NCBI GenBank assembly: GCA_016342415.1
Contig: JAEIOD010000015.1
Location: forward strand, 1 to 64,000
Direction of reading: 5' to 3'
From: Clostridiales bacterium
Lineage (GTDB): Bacteria > Bacillota > Clostridia > Peptostreptococcales > Acidaminobacteraceae
DNA: 64,000 nt
Part shown: piece after piece, positions 35,171 to 44,481 of the stretch
Layout of the letters: every line of letters begins with the position of its first letter
Numbering within the stretch: the first letter of the stretch is position 1
Program-made: the position numbers and the translations under genes
The notes under the pieces: model-generated
Told to the model about the DNA's origin: nothing
What the model saw: only the letters and a program-made list of their open reading frames with translations
Databases searched by the model: none

Positions 35171-36100
35171 TTATAAAACAGTACTGTAAACTCTTAAAGC
35201 ATTTTTATACAATATCTTATCAACTTCCTCTTCAGTAAATCCATCTTCTAATAATGCTTCTGTCAATAAATATATCTTGCTCATATCTTCAATCTCCAAA
35301 GTCCCTCCAATACCATCAAAGTCACTACCAATTGCAATCACATCAATTCCTGCCAAATCATATATATATCTGATATGATCTACAATGGATGATACTTTAG
35401 AGATTTCAGAACCATCTAAAAAGAAGCTGCAAAAATTCATGCCCATGACGCCACCTTTATCTCTAAGTGCAAGAATCATATCATCCGTTAGATTTCTACT
35501 GACATTTTGCATCGTTCTAGCATTAGAATGAGAAGCTATTATAGGTTTGACGGAGTGGTTTATACAATCCCAGAAACCACCATCTGAAAGATGTGACACA
35601 TCGATAAGCATATTGAGTTCGTTCATCTTCTTTATCACCTCTAAACCAAATGGTTTTAATCCCTTATCCATATATGTTTCTTTGCAGTTAGGATAACCAA
35701 TTTCATTTTCATAATTCCAGGTTAAGGTAATCGAGCGCACCCCTCTATCATAAAAATGGTTCAAATTTGTTATATCACCTTCTAATACAGCACCCTCTTC
35801 AATAGTGATAATACCCGTCACTTTATCACTTCTATAATTTTCTTCAATATCTATAGAAGTTGTTCCAGCTTTTATCATATGCTCATTTTCTCTTATCTCA
35901 TACTCAAAACAATCAATCATTTCATTACATGTGTCATAAGGATTCTTTGTTTTTTCCAAGTCTACAAACATGGCAAAAAACTGAGCTATCGAATCACCTT
36001 TAATCATTTTTTCACTATCGATGTGATAGTCATTTTTTCTGAACTGTGTTTGATCACCATAAATTCTAAGGATGGTATCACAATGTAAATCAAATAACAT
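35171..36100 (-). CDS. Membrane dipeptidase-type (M19) peptidase
   Basis: A 309-residue zinc dipeptidase of the renal dipeptidase family. It has the metal-binding DLHCDT at the N-terminus, EEGAVLEGD (catalytic Glu, about 110), LIDVSHLSD (His, about 183), IIASHSNAR (His, about 205) and IGSDFDGIGG. No signal peptide is present, so it acts inside the cell, probably on dipeptides. The ATG at 36100 overlaps the msrA stop (TAATG) and follows GGGGGG. It is co-transcribed with msrA. Confidence 0.92.
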   Translation of the reverse strand: MLFDLHCDTILRIYGDQTQFRKNDYHIDSEKMIKGDSIAQFFAMFVDLEKTKNPYDTCNEMIDCFEYEIRENEHMIKAGTTSIDIEENYRSDKVTGIITIEEGAVLEGDITNLNHFYDRGVRSITLTWNYENEIGYPNCKETYMDKGLKPFGLEVIKKMNELNMLIDVSHLSDGGFWDCINHSVKPIIASHSNARTMQNVSRNLTDDMILALRDKGGVMGMNFCSFFLDGSEISKVSSIVDHIRYIYDLAGIDVIAIGSDFDGIGGTLEIEDMSKIYLLTEALLEDGFTEEEVDKILYKNALRVYSTVL

Positions 36101-36624
36101 TAATGTTTGTCCCCCCATATTAATTTAATAAAACCTGAACGTCCTGATCCAATTCTATAATTTTCATAATGAATTGGTTGTTTTTTATAATATTCCTGAT
36201 GATAAACTTCCGCTTCATAAAATTCTGTTGCTCTCAAAATATCTGTTACAATAGGATCTGTGAATCGCTTTGACTCATCTAACAATTTTTTCAAAGATAA
36301 TGCAATTTTTTCTTCAGTCTCATCACTGTAATATATTGCCGTTTTATACTGTGGTCCTATATCAGCAAATTGACCATACGGATTGGTAGGATCTATACAA
36401 GTAAAGAAGTAATCTACCAAAGCATTATAGTTGATAATTTCTTCATCATATATAACTTTCACTACTTCTCTATGCAGGGTTTGTCCAGTACAAACATCAT
36501 CATAATTAGCAGTTTCTTTTGTACCGCCCATATAGCCTGATACAACAGAAAAAACACCTTCCCGCTTAATTAAATCGCTTTCTATACACCAAAAGCATCC
36601 TCCAGCTAAATAAGCAATTTTCAT
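36100..36624 (-). CDS. msrA: Peptide methionine (S)-S-oxide reductase
   Basis: A 174-residue repair enzyme reducing methionine-S-sulfoxide in proteins. The catalytic motif GGCFWC is at residues 9-14, with SGYMGG, HREVVKVIYD, YHQEYY and QFADIGPQYK also present. I chose the ATG at 36624 because GGGAGG lies 4-5 nt before it; the TTG 18 nt upstream overlaps that site. It is the first gene of msrA-dipeptidase. Confidence 0.95.
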   Translation of the reverse strand: MKIAYLAGGCFWCIESDLIKREGVFSVVSGYMGGTKETANYDDVCTGQTLHREVVKVIYDEEIINYNALVDYFFTCIDPTNPYGQFADIGPQYKTAIYYSDETEEKIALSLKKLLDESKRFTDPIVTDILRATEFYEAEVYHQEYYKKQPIHYENYRIGSGRSGFIKLIWGDKH

Positions 36625-36691
36625 AAAACCTCCCTCAACCAAAAAAAGATATGTCCGCCAATTTCAGCTTAACATACCTTTTATGAGATTT

Positions 36692-37576
36692 CTATTTTAT
36701 TTCAATATTTCCAATTGCAAGGCTAATTCTTATTTCTATGATTTCACTTGCATCATCGTAGTTACTTGAATAATAAGTCGAATCGTTATTAGAAAAATCG
36801 TTAGGCACATCTATCGATTTTATAGCACCATCTACTATTAATTTTACACCCACACTCTCAGGAACATCAATCATTATATCACCGACAGCAAAATCAATCA
36901 CATACACCCCTGACGTTTTATCACTGATAAACAAATCAATATCTCCAACCGCATAATCAAGTTTAAATGATTCCACTTTTAAGTCGGATAAATCTATCAT
37001 ACCATCAATCACAGCGCCATCTATATCAAACGTCCACTCCCCGTGGTTTGGCAAACTGATTTCATACTTTCTATTTTGGAAAGTGTTAAATAAATCATCC
37101 CAGTCTTTATCTTTAACAATCAGTTCTGTCGAACCCAAGATGCCTGTATCGATTATCGTCTTTTCTTCAATACCTACATTGGGGACATTGTAAGATATTA
37201 TATTATTGGTGTTGGTTCCTATATCCAAAGTCCCTTGTCGCATATCGATGTCAACCATACCTTTTGTCACAACCATGGCAGCTTTCTCTTGATATACCAT
37301 TTCGACAGTGTCTCCAAAGAACCATGATTTTTCATCCATATTCAAATAACTGTATCCTATCACAATACCAAAGAATATGAGCCATAAAACAACGTTAAAA
37401 TATCTTATTCTTCTAAACAATATAGATAATCCAGCTATAATTAGAAGTAAAGGCCATAAATGAGCGACACCCCAAAACATACTTAATCTCAAAATATCAA
37501 AATTTATCAATAAGATACTAATTCCAATTAATATGATGAAAACTGCAAATCCCGAGGAATTCTTATCTCTTTCCAT
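36692..37576 (-). CDS. LiaF-like membrane protein (envelope stress response)
   Basis: A 294-residue protein. The N-terminal third has about four hydrophobic segments of the LiaF/DUF5668 type (LWPLLLIIAGLSILFRR). A C-terminal beta-solenoid-like domain (about 95-294) follows, with repeated aspartate-hydrophobic steps (YAVGDIDLFI, FAVGDIMIDVP) resembling the cell-wall-active antibiotics response domain. LiaF proteins restrain LiaRS-type signalling, but no LiaRS pair is present here. Its ATG overlaps the stop of the PspC-domain gene by 1 nt (TAATG), so the two are coupled. Confidence 0.8.
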   Translation of the reverse strand: MERDKNSSGFAVFIILIGISILLINFDILRLSMFWGVAHLWPLLLIIAGLSILFRRIRYFNVVLWLIFFGIVIGYSYLNMDEKSWFFGDTVEMVYQEKAAMVVTKGMVDIDMRQGTLDIGTNTNNIISYNVPNVGIEEKTIIDTGILGSTELIVKDKDWDDLFNTFQNRKYEISLPNHGEWTFDIDGAVIDGMIDLSDLKVESFKLDYAVGDIDLFISDKTSGVYVIDFAVGDIMIDVPESVGVKLIVDGAIKSIDVPNDFSNNDSTYYSSNYDDASEIIEIRISLAIGNIEIK

Positions 37577-38097
37577 TAATCATTCTCCTTATTATCATTA
37601 TTTCTTCCAAGTAAAAGTAATCCCAAGCCAATTAATAGTACTGGCCAGAAGAATTTAAATGAAAAGTTAGGGAACATTGCTGTAAATGCCAAATAACCAC
37701 CCAAAGCGACAAGTCCAATACCAAGATAACCTTTATTGATTTCATGTCTATCTTCTTCATCTTCTTCATTATTATAGTTAGAATCGTATTCTCTTTCATA
37801 ATAATGATCATCATAGCCAGATTCATCTTTAGCTTTATCTTCATAACCATAAGTTGGTTTACTATTTTCATCTGATTTATAATCATGTGTTTTATTGTTA
37901 CCTGATTGAGCAACTGTTTCTTTTGGAATAATTATTGCACATAATATATATATACCAATACTTGGTCCTCCAAAAAATGCTGATATAACCCAAAGAGCCC
38001 TAATAATGGTTACATCTATATTGAAATACTTCGCTAAACCACCACATACACCTGCTATTTTGCTATCTGTTCTAGATCGTCTAAGTTTTCCGTTCAT
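37576..38097 (-). CDS. PspC-domain membrane protein
   Basis: A 173-residue protein. An N-terminal PspC domain (RRSRTDSKIAGVCGGLAKYF, then a membrane helix ending near AIIIPKE) is followed by a very acidic, Tyr/Asp/Glu-rich linker (about 65-125). Two C-terminal hydrophobic segments of the DUF5668 type follow (PVLLIGLGLLLLGR). The ATG at 38097 follows AAGGAAGG. Together with the following LiaF-like gene and the divergent membrane gene at 38271, it forms an envelope-stress cluster. Confidence 0.85.
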   Translation of the reverse strand: MNGKLRRSRTDSKIAGVCGGLAKYFNIDVTIIRALWVISAFFGGPSIGIYILCAIIIPKETVAQSGNNKTHDYKSDENSKPTYGYEDKAKDESGYDDHYYEREYDSNYNNEEDEEDRHEINKGYLGIGLVALGGYLAFTAMFPNFSFKFFWPVLLIGLGLLLLGRNNDNKEND

Positions 38098-38270
38098 ACA
38101 ATCACCTTCCTTATTTACCTTAATGCTAACACGCCCACATGTCACTTACAATAAGCATGATTTCATTCTAATTCAATTCTAATTTTCTTCTAATTAACTT
38201 AATAAAAATATCTGTCATAATGAAATTACAAGTTACATAATTATGTTATAATGACGTGAAAGGAGTTATT

Positions 38271-38807
38271 ATGAGAAAGAATAATATGGTATTGGGTGTC
38301 ATATTGCTTGGGTTAGGTGCTATTGCACTATTAAATAATTTTGGATTGATCAATTTCCACTTTTCTATTTGGAGATTATGGCCACTTATATTTTTAATCC
38401 CGGGTTTAGTATTCGAATTAAACTATTTTAACAACAACGGACCTGTCGGTTTAGTCGTTCCAGGCGGAATCTTATTAACTTATGGTACTATCTTTATGAT
38501 ATGTTCAATATTTGGATATCATCATATGATTTACTTATGGCCTTGGACAGTTGGATCAGTCGGTATCGGTTTGTACCAATTGTATTTATTTGGTGAGAGA
38601 CATAGACCACTCTTCTGGGTATCATTTGGTTTTATTACTTTTGCAGTACTTTCAAGTTCACTTGCTCTTCTAAGTATTAAAGGCAGTTATGTTTTCCCTG
38701 CTTTACTAATTGTAGCCGGTGTTGCTTTACTCTATAACTCAAAAGGACATAATGATGATGATTCTCCAATAATATCAGTGGAATATGAAAATAGTAATGA
38801 AGAATAA
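38271..38807 (+). CDS. LiaI/DUF5668-like four-helix membrane protein
   Basis: A 178-residue membrane protein with about five hydrophobic segments. The first pair (VLGVILLGLGAIALLNNFGL, then WPLIFLIPGLVFEL) matches the short hairpin unit also seen in the two divergent genes. It ends in an acidic tail. The ATG at 38271 follows AAAGGAG. It shares an intergenic region of about 170 bp with the PspC-domain gene, so both may answer to the same signal. Function is inferred from layout only. Confidence 0.72.
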   Translation: MRKNNMVLGVILLGLGAIALLNNFGLINFHFSIWRLWPLIFLIPGLVFELNYFNNNGPVGLVVPGGILLTYGTIFMICSIFGYHHMIYLWPWTVGSVGIGLYQLYLFGERHRPLFWVSFGFITFAVLSSSLALLSIKGSYVFPALLIVAGVALLYNSKGHNDDDSPIISVEYENSNEE

Positions 38808-38811
38808 ATTA

Positions 38812-38840
38812 ATGGTGTTGCTTATGCAACACCATTTTTT
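38812..38840. terminator. Bidirectional terminator between the DUF5668-like and Gx-type genes
   Basis: Perfect 10-bp arms (ATGGTGTTGC / GCAACACCAT) with a TTAT loop and a T run on the plus strand. Confidence 0.9.
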
Positions 38841-39342
38841 ATATGATATGAGCTTTTATCAACCGTTCCGTTAAATGATTGGCCACCAAACCAACAAAAA
38901 TACCTGTAATTAATGAGGTTAATAGTACTGCTGGTAAATACAGAAGTAAATTTGCATTTGAAAAGATAAACATCGCCACCAAAACTTGTCCTAAGCTATG
39001 AAGAACTGCACCAATAACACTCACCCCTACCAAAGAAACCTCTTTGAAATTCAATTTCAGCATCACTGACATACCGAAATAACTTAATAATCCACCTGTT
39101 ATACTGTATAAAAAGCCTGAAAATCCTGCAAATAAGAGAGACACCAAAGTCACTCTTAGAATTATAATAAGAAAGGATGATTTATTATCCAATAAGACCA
39201 AAGTAGTTATGGTAATAATATTGGTAAGTCCAAGTTTAGCACCAGCTACTAAGAATGGTGTAGGTATCATCCGTTCTATATAACTCAATATAATTGCCAT
39301 ACTTAAAAATAGACTAATAGTTATCATTTTTTTATTATTCAT
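38839..39342 (-). CDS. Gx transporter family membrane protein (heptaprenyl diphosphate synthase component I-like)
   Basis: A 167-residue membrane protein with about five helices. It starts ITISLFLSMAIILSYIERMI and continues PTPFLVAGAKLGLTNIITI, the pattern of the small membrane family once called heptaprenyl diphosphate synthase component I and now grouped with S-component-like Gx transporters. The substrate is unknown. The ATG at 39342 is taken because GAGG stands 5 nt before it. It is monocistronic here, whereas relatives often sit beside FMN-binding or flavin genes. Confidence 0.8.
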   Translation of the reverse strand: MNNKKMITISLFLSMAIILSYIERMIPTPFLVAGAKLGLTNIITITTLVLLDNKSSFLIIILRVTLVSLLFAGFSGFLYSITGGLLSYFGMSVMLKLNFKEVSLVGVSVIGAVLHSLGQVLVAMFIFSNANLLLYLPAVLLTSLITGIFVGLVANHLTERLIKAHII

Positions 39343-39440
39343 ATACACCTCTAGATAATTCTAACATTTTTTTAAATACATTTCTATTTTTTGATTCATT
39401 TCTTCAAAAAAGGGAAAAAATATAATGAGGAGGTGGAATC

Positions 39441-39857
39441 ATGAAAAAAATACTTTTACCCGTAGATGGCTCTGAATCAACTGCTTCATATGATATGGCT
39501 AAATCTTTAGCAAAAAAATACGATGCCACTATATTAATACTACACGTCGATGAACCAATAACACCTATCTATTGGGCTAATGACACCTTAACACTTGAAA
39601 ATCCCACCATAACTTGTACAGACAATGGTTCTGTTATTGTGGATGAGGTTAGCAAGTTATTTACTGATGTTAAGATAGAAAAGCTCTGTCGTTATGGCGA
39701 TGCATCCTCTGTTATCATTGAGGTTTCTGAAGAAGAAGACTGTGATATCATTGTCATGTGTACCCATGGAATGTCAGCAATAAAGAGGTTTTTATTAGGT
39801 AGTGTGACAAATAAAGTTGCACATCATGCAACTAAACCGGTTTTAATCGTTAGATAA
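39441..39857 (+). CDS. Universal stress protein (UspA family)
   Basis: A 138-residue single-domain Usp. It shows KKILLPVDGSESTASYDMA at the N-terminus, and the ATP-binding motif G-2x-G-9x-G(S/T) is readable in CTHGMSAIKRFLLGSVTNKV (about 108-127). The family aids survival under stress by nucleotide-dependent signalling. GAGGAGG precedes its ATG. It is monocistronic, with a terminator shared with pepT. Confidence 0.93.
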   Translation: MKKILLPVDGSESTASYDMAKSLAKKYDATILILHVDEPITPIYWANDTLTLENPTITCTDNGSVIVDEVSKLFTDVKIEKLCRYGDASSVIIEVSEEEDCDIIVMCTHGMSAIKRFLLGSVTNKVAHHATKPVLIVR

Positions 39858-39863
39858 TATAAA

Positions 39864-39893
39864 GCAGATCCTTTCGGATCTGCACTTTATTTT
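39864..39893. terminator. Bidirectional terminator between uspA-type gene and pepT
   Basis: GCAGATCC / GGATCTGC stem with a TTTC loop, followed by T-rich sequence on both strands. Confidence 0.88.
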
Positions 39894-41107
39894 GCATATA
39901 ATTCCAATATTTTTATAATAACATCTACAGCACTTTCCATAGATTCCTTAACAATGTATTCAAATTTTCCATGGAAGTTTGCGCCTCCAGTAAATAAGTT
40001 CGGTGTTACAAGCCCCATAAATGATAATCTAGCACCATCGGTACCACCTCTTACTGGGAATGTTTGGGGTTCAATACCCAAAGATACCATTGCTTTTTTT
40101 GCTGTATCAATCATATGCATCTTTTCAATTACTTTTTCTCTCATATTGAAATAAGCGTCTTTCATATCAAGAACAACAGTGCCTTCACCATACTTCGCAT
40201 TTAAAAAGTTAACTGCACCCTCCATAATATCTTTTTTTGTTTCAAATTTTTCTCTGTCATGATCTCTAATAATAAAAATCATCTCTACACCTTCTACTGA
40301 ACCATTAAAATCATTCAAATGAATAAATCCTTCATAAAGTTCTGTATGTTCAGGTCTCTGAGCATGAGGTAACATATTTGAAAGTTCCGTTCCGATATGG
40401 ATTGCGTTTACCATCTTGTCCTTTGCACTACCTGGATGAATATTTCTACCGTGAATTGTAACATTTGCATTGGCTGCATTAAAGTTTTCATATTCAATAC
40501 CACCTAATTCACCACCATCTACAGTATATGCAAAATCAGCTTCAAACTTTTTTACATCAAAAAGGTTTGCTCCCCTGCCAATTTCCTCATCAGGTGTAAA
40601 TCCAATTTTTACATCACCATGTTTTACATCTGGATTTGCTATTAAAAATTCTACAGCTGTTAGTATTTCTGCTATGCCAGCTTTGTTATCAGCACCCAAT
40701 AAAGTTGTACCGTCTGTTGTTATAAGTGTTTGACCCTCATATTTTAACAATGATGGAAAATCACTTGTCTTCATAACAATATCAAGTTCTTCATTTAATA
40801 CAATATCTTTTCCATCATAATTATCTATAATTTGTGGTTTTACATTTTCTGCAGAAAAATCAGGACTTGTATCCATATGAGCAATTAAACCAATACTTGG
40901 TTTGCCTGAAACATTACCCTTTAAGGTCCCCATAACATATCCGTTGTCATCCATATAAACATCTGTTAAACCCATTTCAGTCATTTCATTAAGCAAAATC
41001 TCACCTAGGTTCTTTTGTTTCATTGAACTTGGACAAGTTTCAGATTTCGGATCTGACATTGTATCTATAGCAACATATTCTAAAAATCGTTCTACAACTG
41101 TTTTCAT
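39887..41107 (-). CDS. pepT: Peptidase T (tripeptidase)
   Basis: A 406-residue M20B zinc aminopeptidase removing the N-terminal residue of tripeptides. Metal and catalytic motifs are IAHMDTSPD (about 77), LLGADNKAGIAEILTA, TPDEEIGRGA (about 174) and the C-terminal PVRGGTDGARLS and NLFTGGANFHG. Length is normal. It is last in the T-box-controlled trpS operon, 9 nt after the class IV aminotransferase gene, so peptide breakdown may rise when tryptophan is short. Confidence 0.96.
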   Translation of the reverse strand: MKTVVERFLEYVAIDTMSDPKSETCPSSMKQKNLGEILLNEMTEMGLTDVYMDDNGYVMGTLKGNVSGKPSIGLIAHMDTSPDFSAENVKPQIIDNYDGKDIVLNEELDIVMKTSDFPSLLKYEGQTLITTDGTTLLGADNKAGIAEILTAVEFLIANPDVKHGDVKIGFTPDEEIGRGANLFDVKKFEADFAYTVDGGELGGIEYENFNAANANVTIHGRNIHPGSAKDKMVNAIHIGTELSNMLPHAQRPEHTELYEGFIHLNDFNGSVEGVEMIFIIRDHDREKFETKKDIMEGAVNFLNAKYGEGTVVLDMKDAYFNMREKVIEKMHMIDTAKKAMVSLGIEPQTFPVRGGTDGARLSFMGLVTPNLFTGGANFHGKFEYIVKESMESAVDVIIKILELYAK

Positions 41108-41116
41108 GTTTTCCCC

Positions 41117-41893
41117 CTAATTCATTTGAGTTGTATAAGCCTGAATTAATTTTAACACAATAGGATGATTAGCTGAATCATAAATATGATGATCAATTGA
41201 TTTTATTGGAAGTACACCTAATGACGTGCCGGTTAAAAAACACCCTTCCATTTCATCCAATTCAGTTATTCCAACACTCTCATATTGAATATTCAGACCT
41301 AAAGTTTGACTCATTTTAATTACATTTTCAAAAGTAATTCCTGTCAGTATTTCTTCAAGTGGCGCACTGTAAAGTGTATTATCTTTTACAAACACTAAAT
41401 TCGCACGACTTCCTTCTGTTATTTTGTCATTCAGATTGATTAGAAGCACCTCAAAGAATTGATCTCCTTTAATCATTTCAATATGATGTTTATAATCCAT
41501 ATCCAACTGTTTTACAGTCGGATTATGACGCTGTAATTTAACAGCCGTAGTTGCAACGCCAGTTTTATACAATTCCTCGTTTGGATAATAGCTTTCCATA
41601 AAATAAATTCTATAATGGCCCTCTATAACATCCAATTTAATATTCTTGTCCATCTGTTCATTAATAGATATCAAATGAATAATTTCATCCTTAATTACAT
41701 TTACATCTGCAACAATGGAAACTTTATCAAGGGAGTATTCCAGTCTCTTCATATGATCTTCTAAAAACAAGACCTTTCCATTTATAACTCTAATGACTTC
41801 ATAAATAACTCGATCACTGTCTAATCCATTAAAGGTTTCTGATAACATAACTTCGCCATCACTGATATAATATGCGCCAATATTTTTATACAT
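41117..41893 (-). CDS. Class IV PLP-dependent aminotransferase
   Basis: A 258-residue protein of the branched-chain/D-amino acid aminotransferase and aminodeoxychorismate lyase fold. The Schiff-base lysine is in MDYKHHIEM (about 135), and the PLP-contacting glutamate is in KITEGSRANLVFV (about 160-170). ATG at 41893 with GGAG 5 nt before. Its substrate cannot be told from sequence; a true pabC lies separately in the folate operon, so this is more likely an amino acid aminotransferase. It is third in the trpS operon. Confidence 0.82.
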   Translation of the reverse strand: MYKNIGAYYISDGEVMLSETFNGLDSDRVIYEVIRVINGKVLFLEDHMKRLEYSLDKVSIVADVNVIKDEIIHLISINEQMDKNIKLDVIEGHYRIYFMESYYPNEELYKTGVATTAVKLQRHNPTVKQLDMDYKHHIEMIKGDQFFEVLLINLNDKITEGSRANLVFVKDNTLYSAPLEEILTGITFENVIKMSQTLGLNIQYESVGITELDEMEGCFLTGTSLGVLPIKSIDHHIYDSANHPIVLKLIQAYTTQMN

Positions 41894-41901
41894 AAGCACT
41901 C

Positions 41902-43095
41902 CTAATATTTTTCTAATTTTAATGTAACATAATTAAACACCTGTTGTTCCAAGATCACTTTTTTAAAGAAATTCAAAAGCTTTTCATTCTTAAACAAGGT
42001 CATCACCGTATTGTTGTCAATCATATTGATGACTTTACTTTCTAGTTCATCAAAGCTTAGATTTCTTCTTCTATTATAGAATTTTTTTTCATCCACCAAC
42101 CACTTACTATAGTTTTTTTTAGCTATGACCAACTTATCAACGTTCACACCTCTATGATCATAAATCTTAATCATATGTGTCATCAGTATATATATTTCAT
42201 CATAAACAGGCATTCTGTTCTTATAGAGTCTATGAGGAATATGCTGAGGCATATGATGTTCTGAAATAATTTTTCCGAAAGTCGAGTGTACTCGATTAAC
42301 ATAGTAGTTTTTCGGAGAACCTGATTGTCTGTTTTCACTATATAAGTCCTGATATTTTTTTAATAGTTTCGGAAAATTTTTCTCGATAACATCAAAATAA
42401 GTGTTTTTATTAATCCCTGGTCTAAGCGTCATACTACCTGGCATCACCACATCAACACCTATCTCTTGATACTGTTTGGTCATCTTAAGCAATTGATCGG
42501 GATGATCCGTCAAAAAAGGTAATATCGGCATCGCCAACACCCCAACACTCATTCCCCTATCTTTGAACGCTTTCAACGTCCTTAAGCGCTCCTCAACGGA
42601 ACTTGCATAAGGCTCAAAAATTTTTCTGATTTTATCATCTGGATAAACGATAGACATCATCAATGTAAATCCTGCTTTTTTATGTACTTCCTCCCATAGA
42701 TCAATATCTCTCAAAACCATATTGGATTTTGTAAACAACATCGCAGGGTATTTATAATGACTTATAATCTTTGCACAGTCTATCATCATCTTCTCAGAAT
42801 GCTCTAACGGTTGATAGGGGTCACTGACACCTGAACTGATGCCAATTATCCCCTTCTCTCTAAATTTTTTTAATGACTGTTCAAGTATATCAGGTATATT
42901 TTTTCTAATGGTAATGTCTTTTTCAAAATCACCTTCCACATAATATTTTTCAGAACGTCCATCACAATATTTACAACTGTGTTGACATGCTTTATATGGA
43001 GAAAATCCAAACTTAGATACAAAATAAGTATCTGGTAATCCAGTATTTTTCTTGATACTTTTGACATCAATATAATGTTTATTGATAGACACCAT
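41902..43095 (-). CDS. Radical SAM protein (spore photoproduct lyase-like)
   Basis: A 397-residue radical SAM enzyme. The 4Fe-4S cysteines are in SPYKACQHSCKYCDGR (CxxxCxxC, about 36-43). Further features are GISSGVSDPYQPLE (SAM-binding Gly-rich region) and LAMPILPFLTDHPDQLL. The layout resembles the SplB-like/Rv2578c group whose substrates are mostly unknown. It lacks an obvious extra cluster domain. It lies 9 nt after trpS and 8 nt before the aminotransferase gene, and is co-transcribed with both. Function is open. Confidence 0.82.
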   Translation of the reverse strand: MVSINKHYIDVKSIKKNTGLPDTYFVSKFGFSPYKACQHSCKYCDGRSEKYYVEGDFEKDITIRKNIPDILEQSLKKFREKGIIGISSGVSDPYQPLEHSEKMMIDCAKIISHYKYPAMLFTKSNMVLRDIDLWEEVHKKAGFTLMMSIVYPDDKIRKIFEPYASSVEERLRTLKAFKDRGMSVGVLAMPILPFLTDHPDQLLKMTKQYQEIGVDVVMPGSMTLRPGINKNTYFDVIEKNFPKLLKKYQDLYSENRQSGSPKNYYVNRVHSTFGKIISEHHMPQHIPHRLYKNRMPVYDEIYILMTHMIKIYDHRGVNVDKLVIAKKNYSKWLVDEKKFYNRRRNLSFDELESKVINMIDNNTVMTLFKNEKLLNFFKKVILEQQVFNYVTLKLEKY

Positions 43096-43104
43096 CAGAA
43101 ACTC

Positions 43105-44097
43105 CTATCTAGGAATAAATCCTACCTTTTTGTACATTTTTCGAAGTGTTTTTCTGGCAGTTCTTTCAGCCTTTTCAGCACCTGCTTTGTATACTTCTTC
43201 TAAATAAGCTTTATTATTCATTAATTCATGGAATCTGTCTTGAACCGGTTTTAACACTTCGATAACGGCATCAGCAACAGCATCCTTAAATACACCATAC
43301 CCCTCATTTTTATATTTTTCAACTACTTCTTCAGGGGTCATATTTCTGCATACTGAATATATTGATATCAGGTTCTTAATACCAGGTTGATCATCTGATA
43401 ACTGAACCTTTCCAATTGAGTCTGTAACAGCTCTTTTAAACTTCTTCTTTATAACTTCTGGAGGATCTAACAAATAAATAATAGCATTTTCATTTTCATC
43501 TGATTTAGACATCTTTTTTGTCGGTTCTTGTAGTGACATGATTCTAGCACCAACTTTTGGAATATAAACTTCTGGAATCTTAAACGTTTCACTGTATCTA
43601 TTGTTAAATCGTTCTGCGATATCTCTTGTAATTTCTACATGTTGCTTCTGGTCACTACCAACGGGGACAAGATCCGCTTGATAAAGTAAGATATCACAAG
43701 CCATCAATACTGGATAAGTAAATAAACCGGCATTGATATTTTCACTTTGACGACTACTTTTATCTTTAAACTGTGTCATACGACTGAGTTCACCAAAGTA
43801 AGTCATCGTAGACATCAACCATGCTGCTTCAGCATGTGCTGGAACATGTGACTGAATAAACAATGTATTCTTCTCTGGATCTAAACCACAAGCTAAATAA
43901 ACTGCCATCGCTTCAAGAGTTTGTCTTCTTAAATCTTTTGGTACTTGATATTGTGTCATGGCATGTAAATCAACAACACAGTAATAGCAATCATATTCGT
44001 CTTGCAACTTCACCCAGTTTGCAACGGCTCCAATATAATTTCCTAATGTTAATTTCCCTGATGGTTGAATACCACTAAATATAACCTTCTTTTCCAT
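43105..44097 (-). CDS. trpS: Tryptophanyl-tRNA synthetase
   Basis: A 330-residue class I synthetase charging tRNA-Trp. The HIGH-type motif is in PSGKLTLGNYIGA (TLGN), the KMSKS loop is KKMSKSDEN (about 198), and tryptophan-binding segments such as YPVLMACDILLYQADLVPVG are present. Normal length. It is preceded by a T-box leader with a UGG specifier and heads the trpS-radical SAM-aminotransferase-pepT operon. Confidence 0.97.
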   Translation of the reverse strand: MEKKVIFSGIQPSGKLTLGNYIGAVANWVKLQDEYDCYYCVVDLHAMTQYQVPKDLRRQTLEAMAVYLACGLDPEKNTLFIQSHVPAHAEAAWLMSTMTYFGELSRMTQFKDKSSRQSENINAGLFTYPVLMACDILLYQADLVPVGSDQKQHVEITRDIAERFNNRYSETFKIPEVYIPKVGARIMSLQEPTKKMSKSDENENAIIYLLDPPEVIKKKFKRAVTDSIGKVQLSDDQPGIKNLISIYSVCRNMTPEEVVEKYKNEGYGVFKDAVADAVIEVLKPVQDRFHELMNNKAYLEEVYKAGAEKAERTARKTLRKMYKKVGFIPR

Positions 44098-44221
44098 ACG
44101 ATCACCCTTTCTTTCTTCAACAAGAATGTGCCATCGACACGTTCTATTTCATTACTATTATAATAATGTACACCCAATAGTTTCATGATTACTTCATCCA
44201 TAATTTCATAAACAAAAATAA

Positions 44222-44455
44222 AAAAAGCTTCCGTCTCTTGTAAGAGACGAAAGCATACTTCCGCGGTACCACTCTAATTGAATTCCACTCAAATCTGATA
44301 ACGGAGTTACCCGTCAACACCTACTAATTTCAATGTTGAACTCATGAGTCCATTCAGTTACTATCCAATACTAAGTTCCACCACCCCTTAGCTCTCTATC
44401 ATTTTTAAGCAACATACTAATCTCAATCAAAGCTTTAACTTGTTTATAATTATTA
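44222..44455 (-). ncRNA. T-box riboswitch (Trp, UGG specifier) upstream of trpS
   Basis: On the minus strand the T-box core AGAGTGGTACCGCGG (44275-44261) is followed by a strong terminator. The stem is GCTTTCGTCTCT / AGAGACGGAAGC (one mismatch or G-U pair) plus a T run, ending near 44222. Upstream, the stem I specifier loop reads GAA-TGG-AC, giving UGG at 44352-44350, in keeping with the downstream trpS. This fills the 384-base gap before trpS. Confidence 0.93.
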
Positions 44456-44479
44456 TATACCATGTGATAAACTTGTCAA
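44452..44479 (-). promoter_or_regulatory. Promoter of the trpS operon
   Basis: TTGACA (44479-44474) and TATAAT (44457-44452) with a 16-bp spacer, directly before the T-box leader and 3 bp after the stop of the MacB-like gene. Confidence 0.75.
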
Positions 44480-44481
44480 CA

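Noticed and set aside
37632..37913. Met/Ile/Lys-rich 93-aa frame on the minus strand
   Set aside because: It lies wholly inside the PspC-domain gene in another frame, and its biased composition comes from the GAT/GAA-rich acidic linker.
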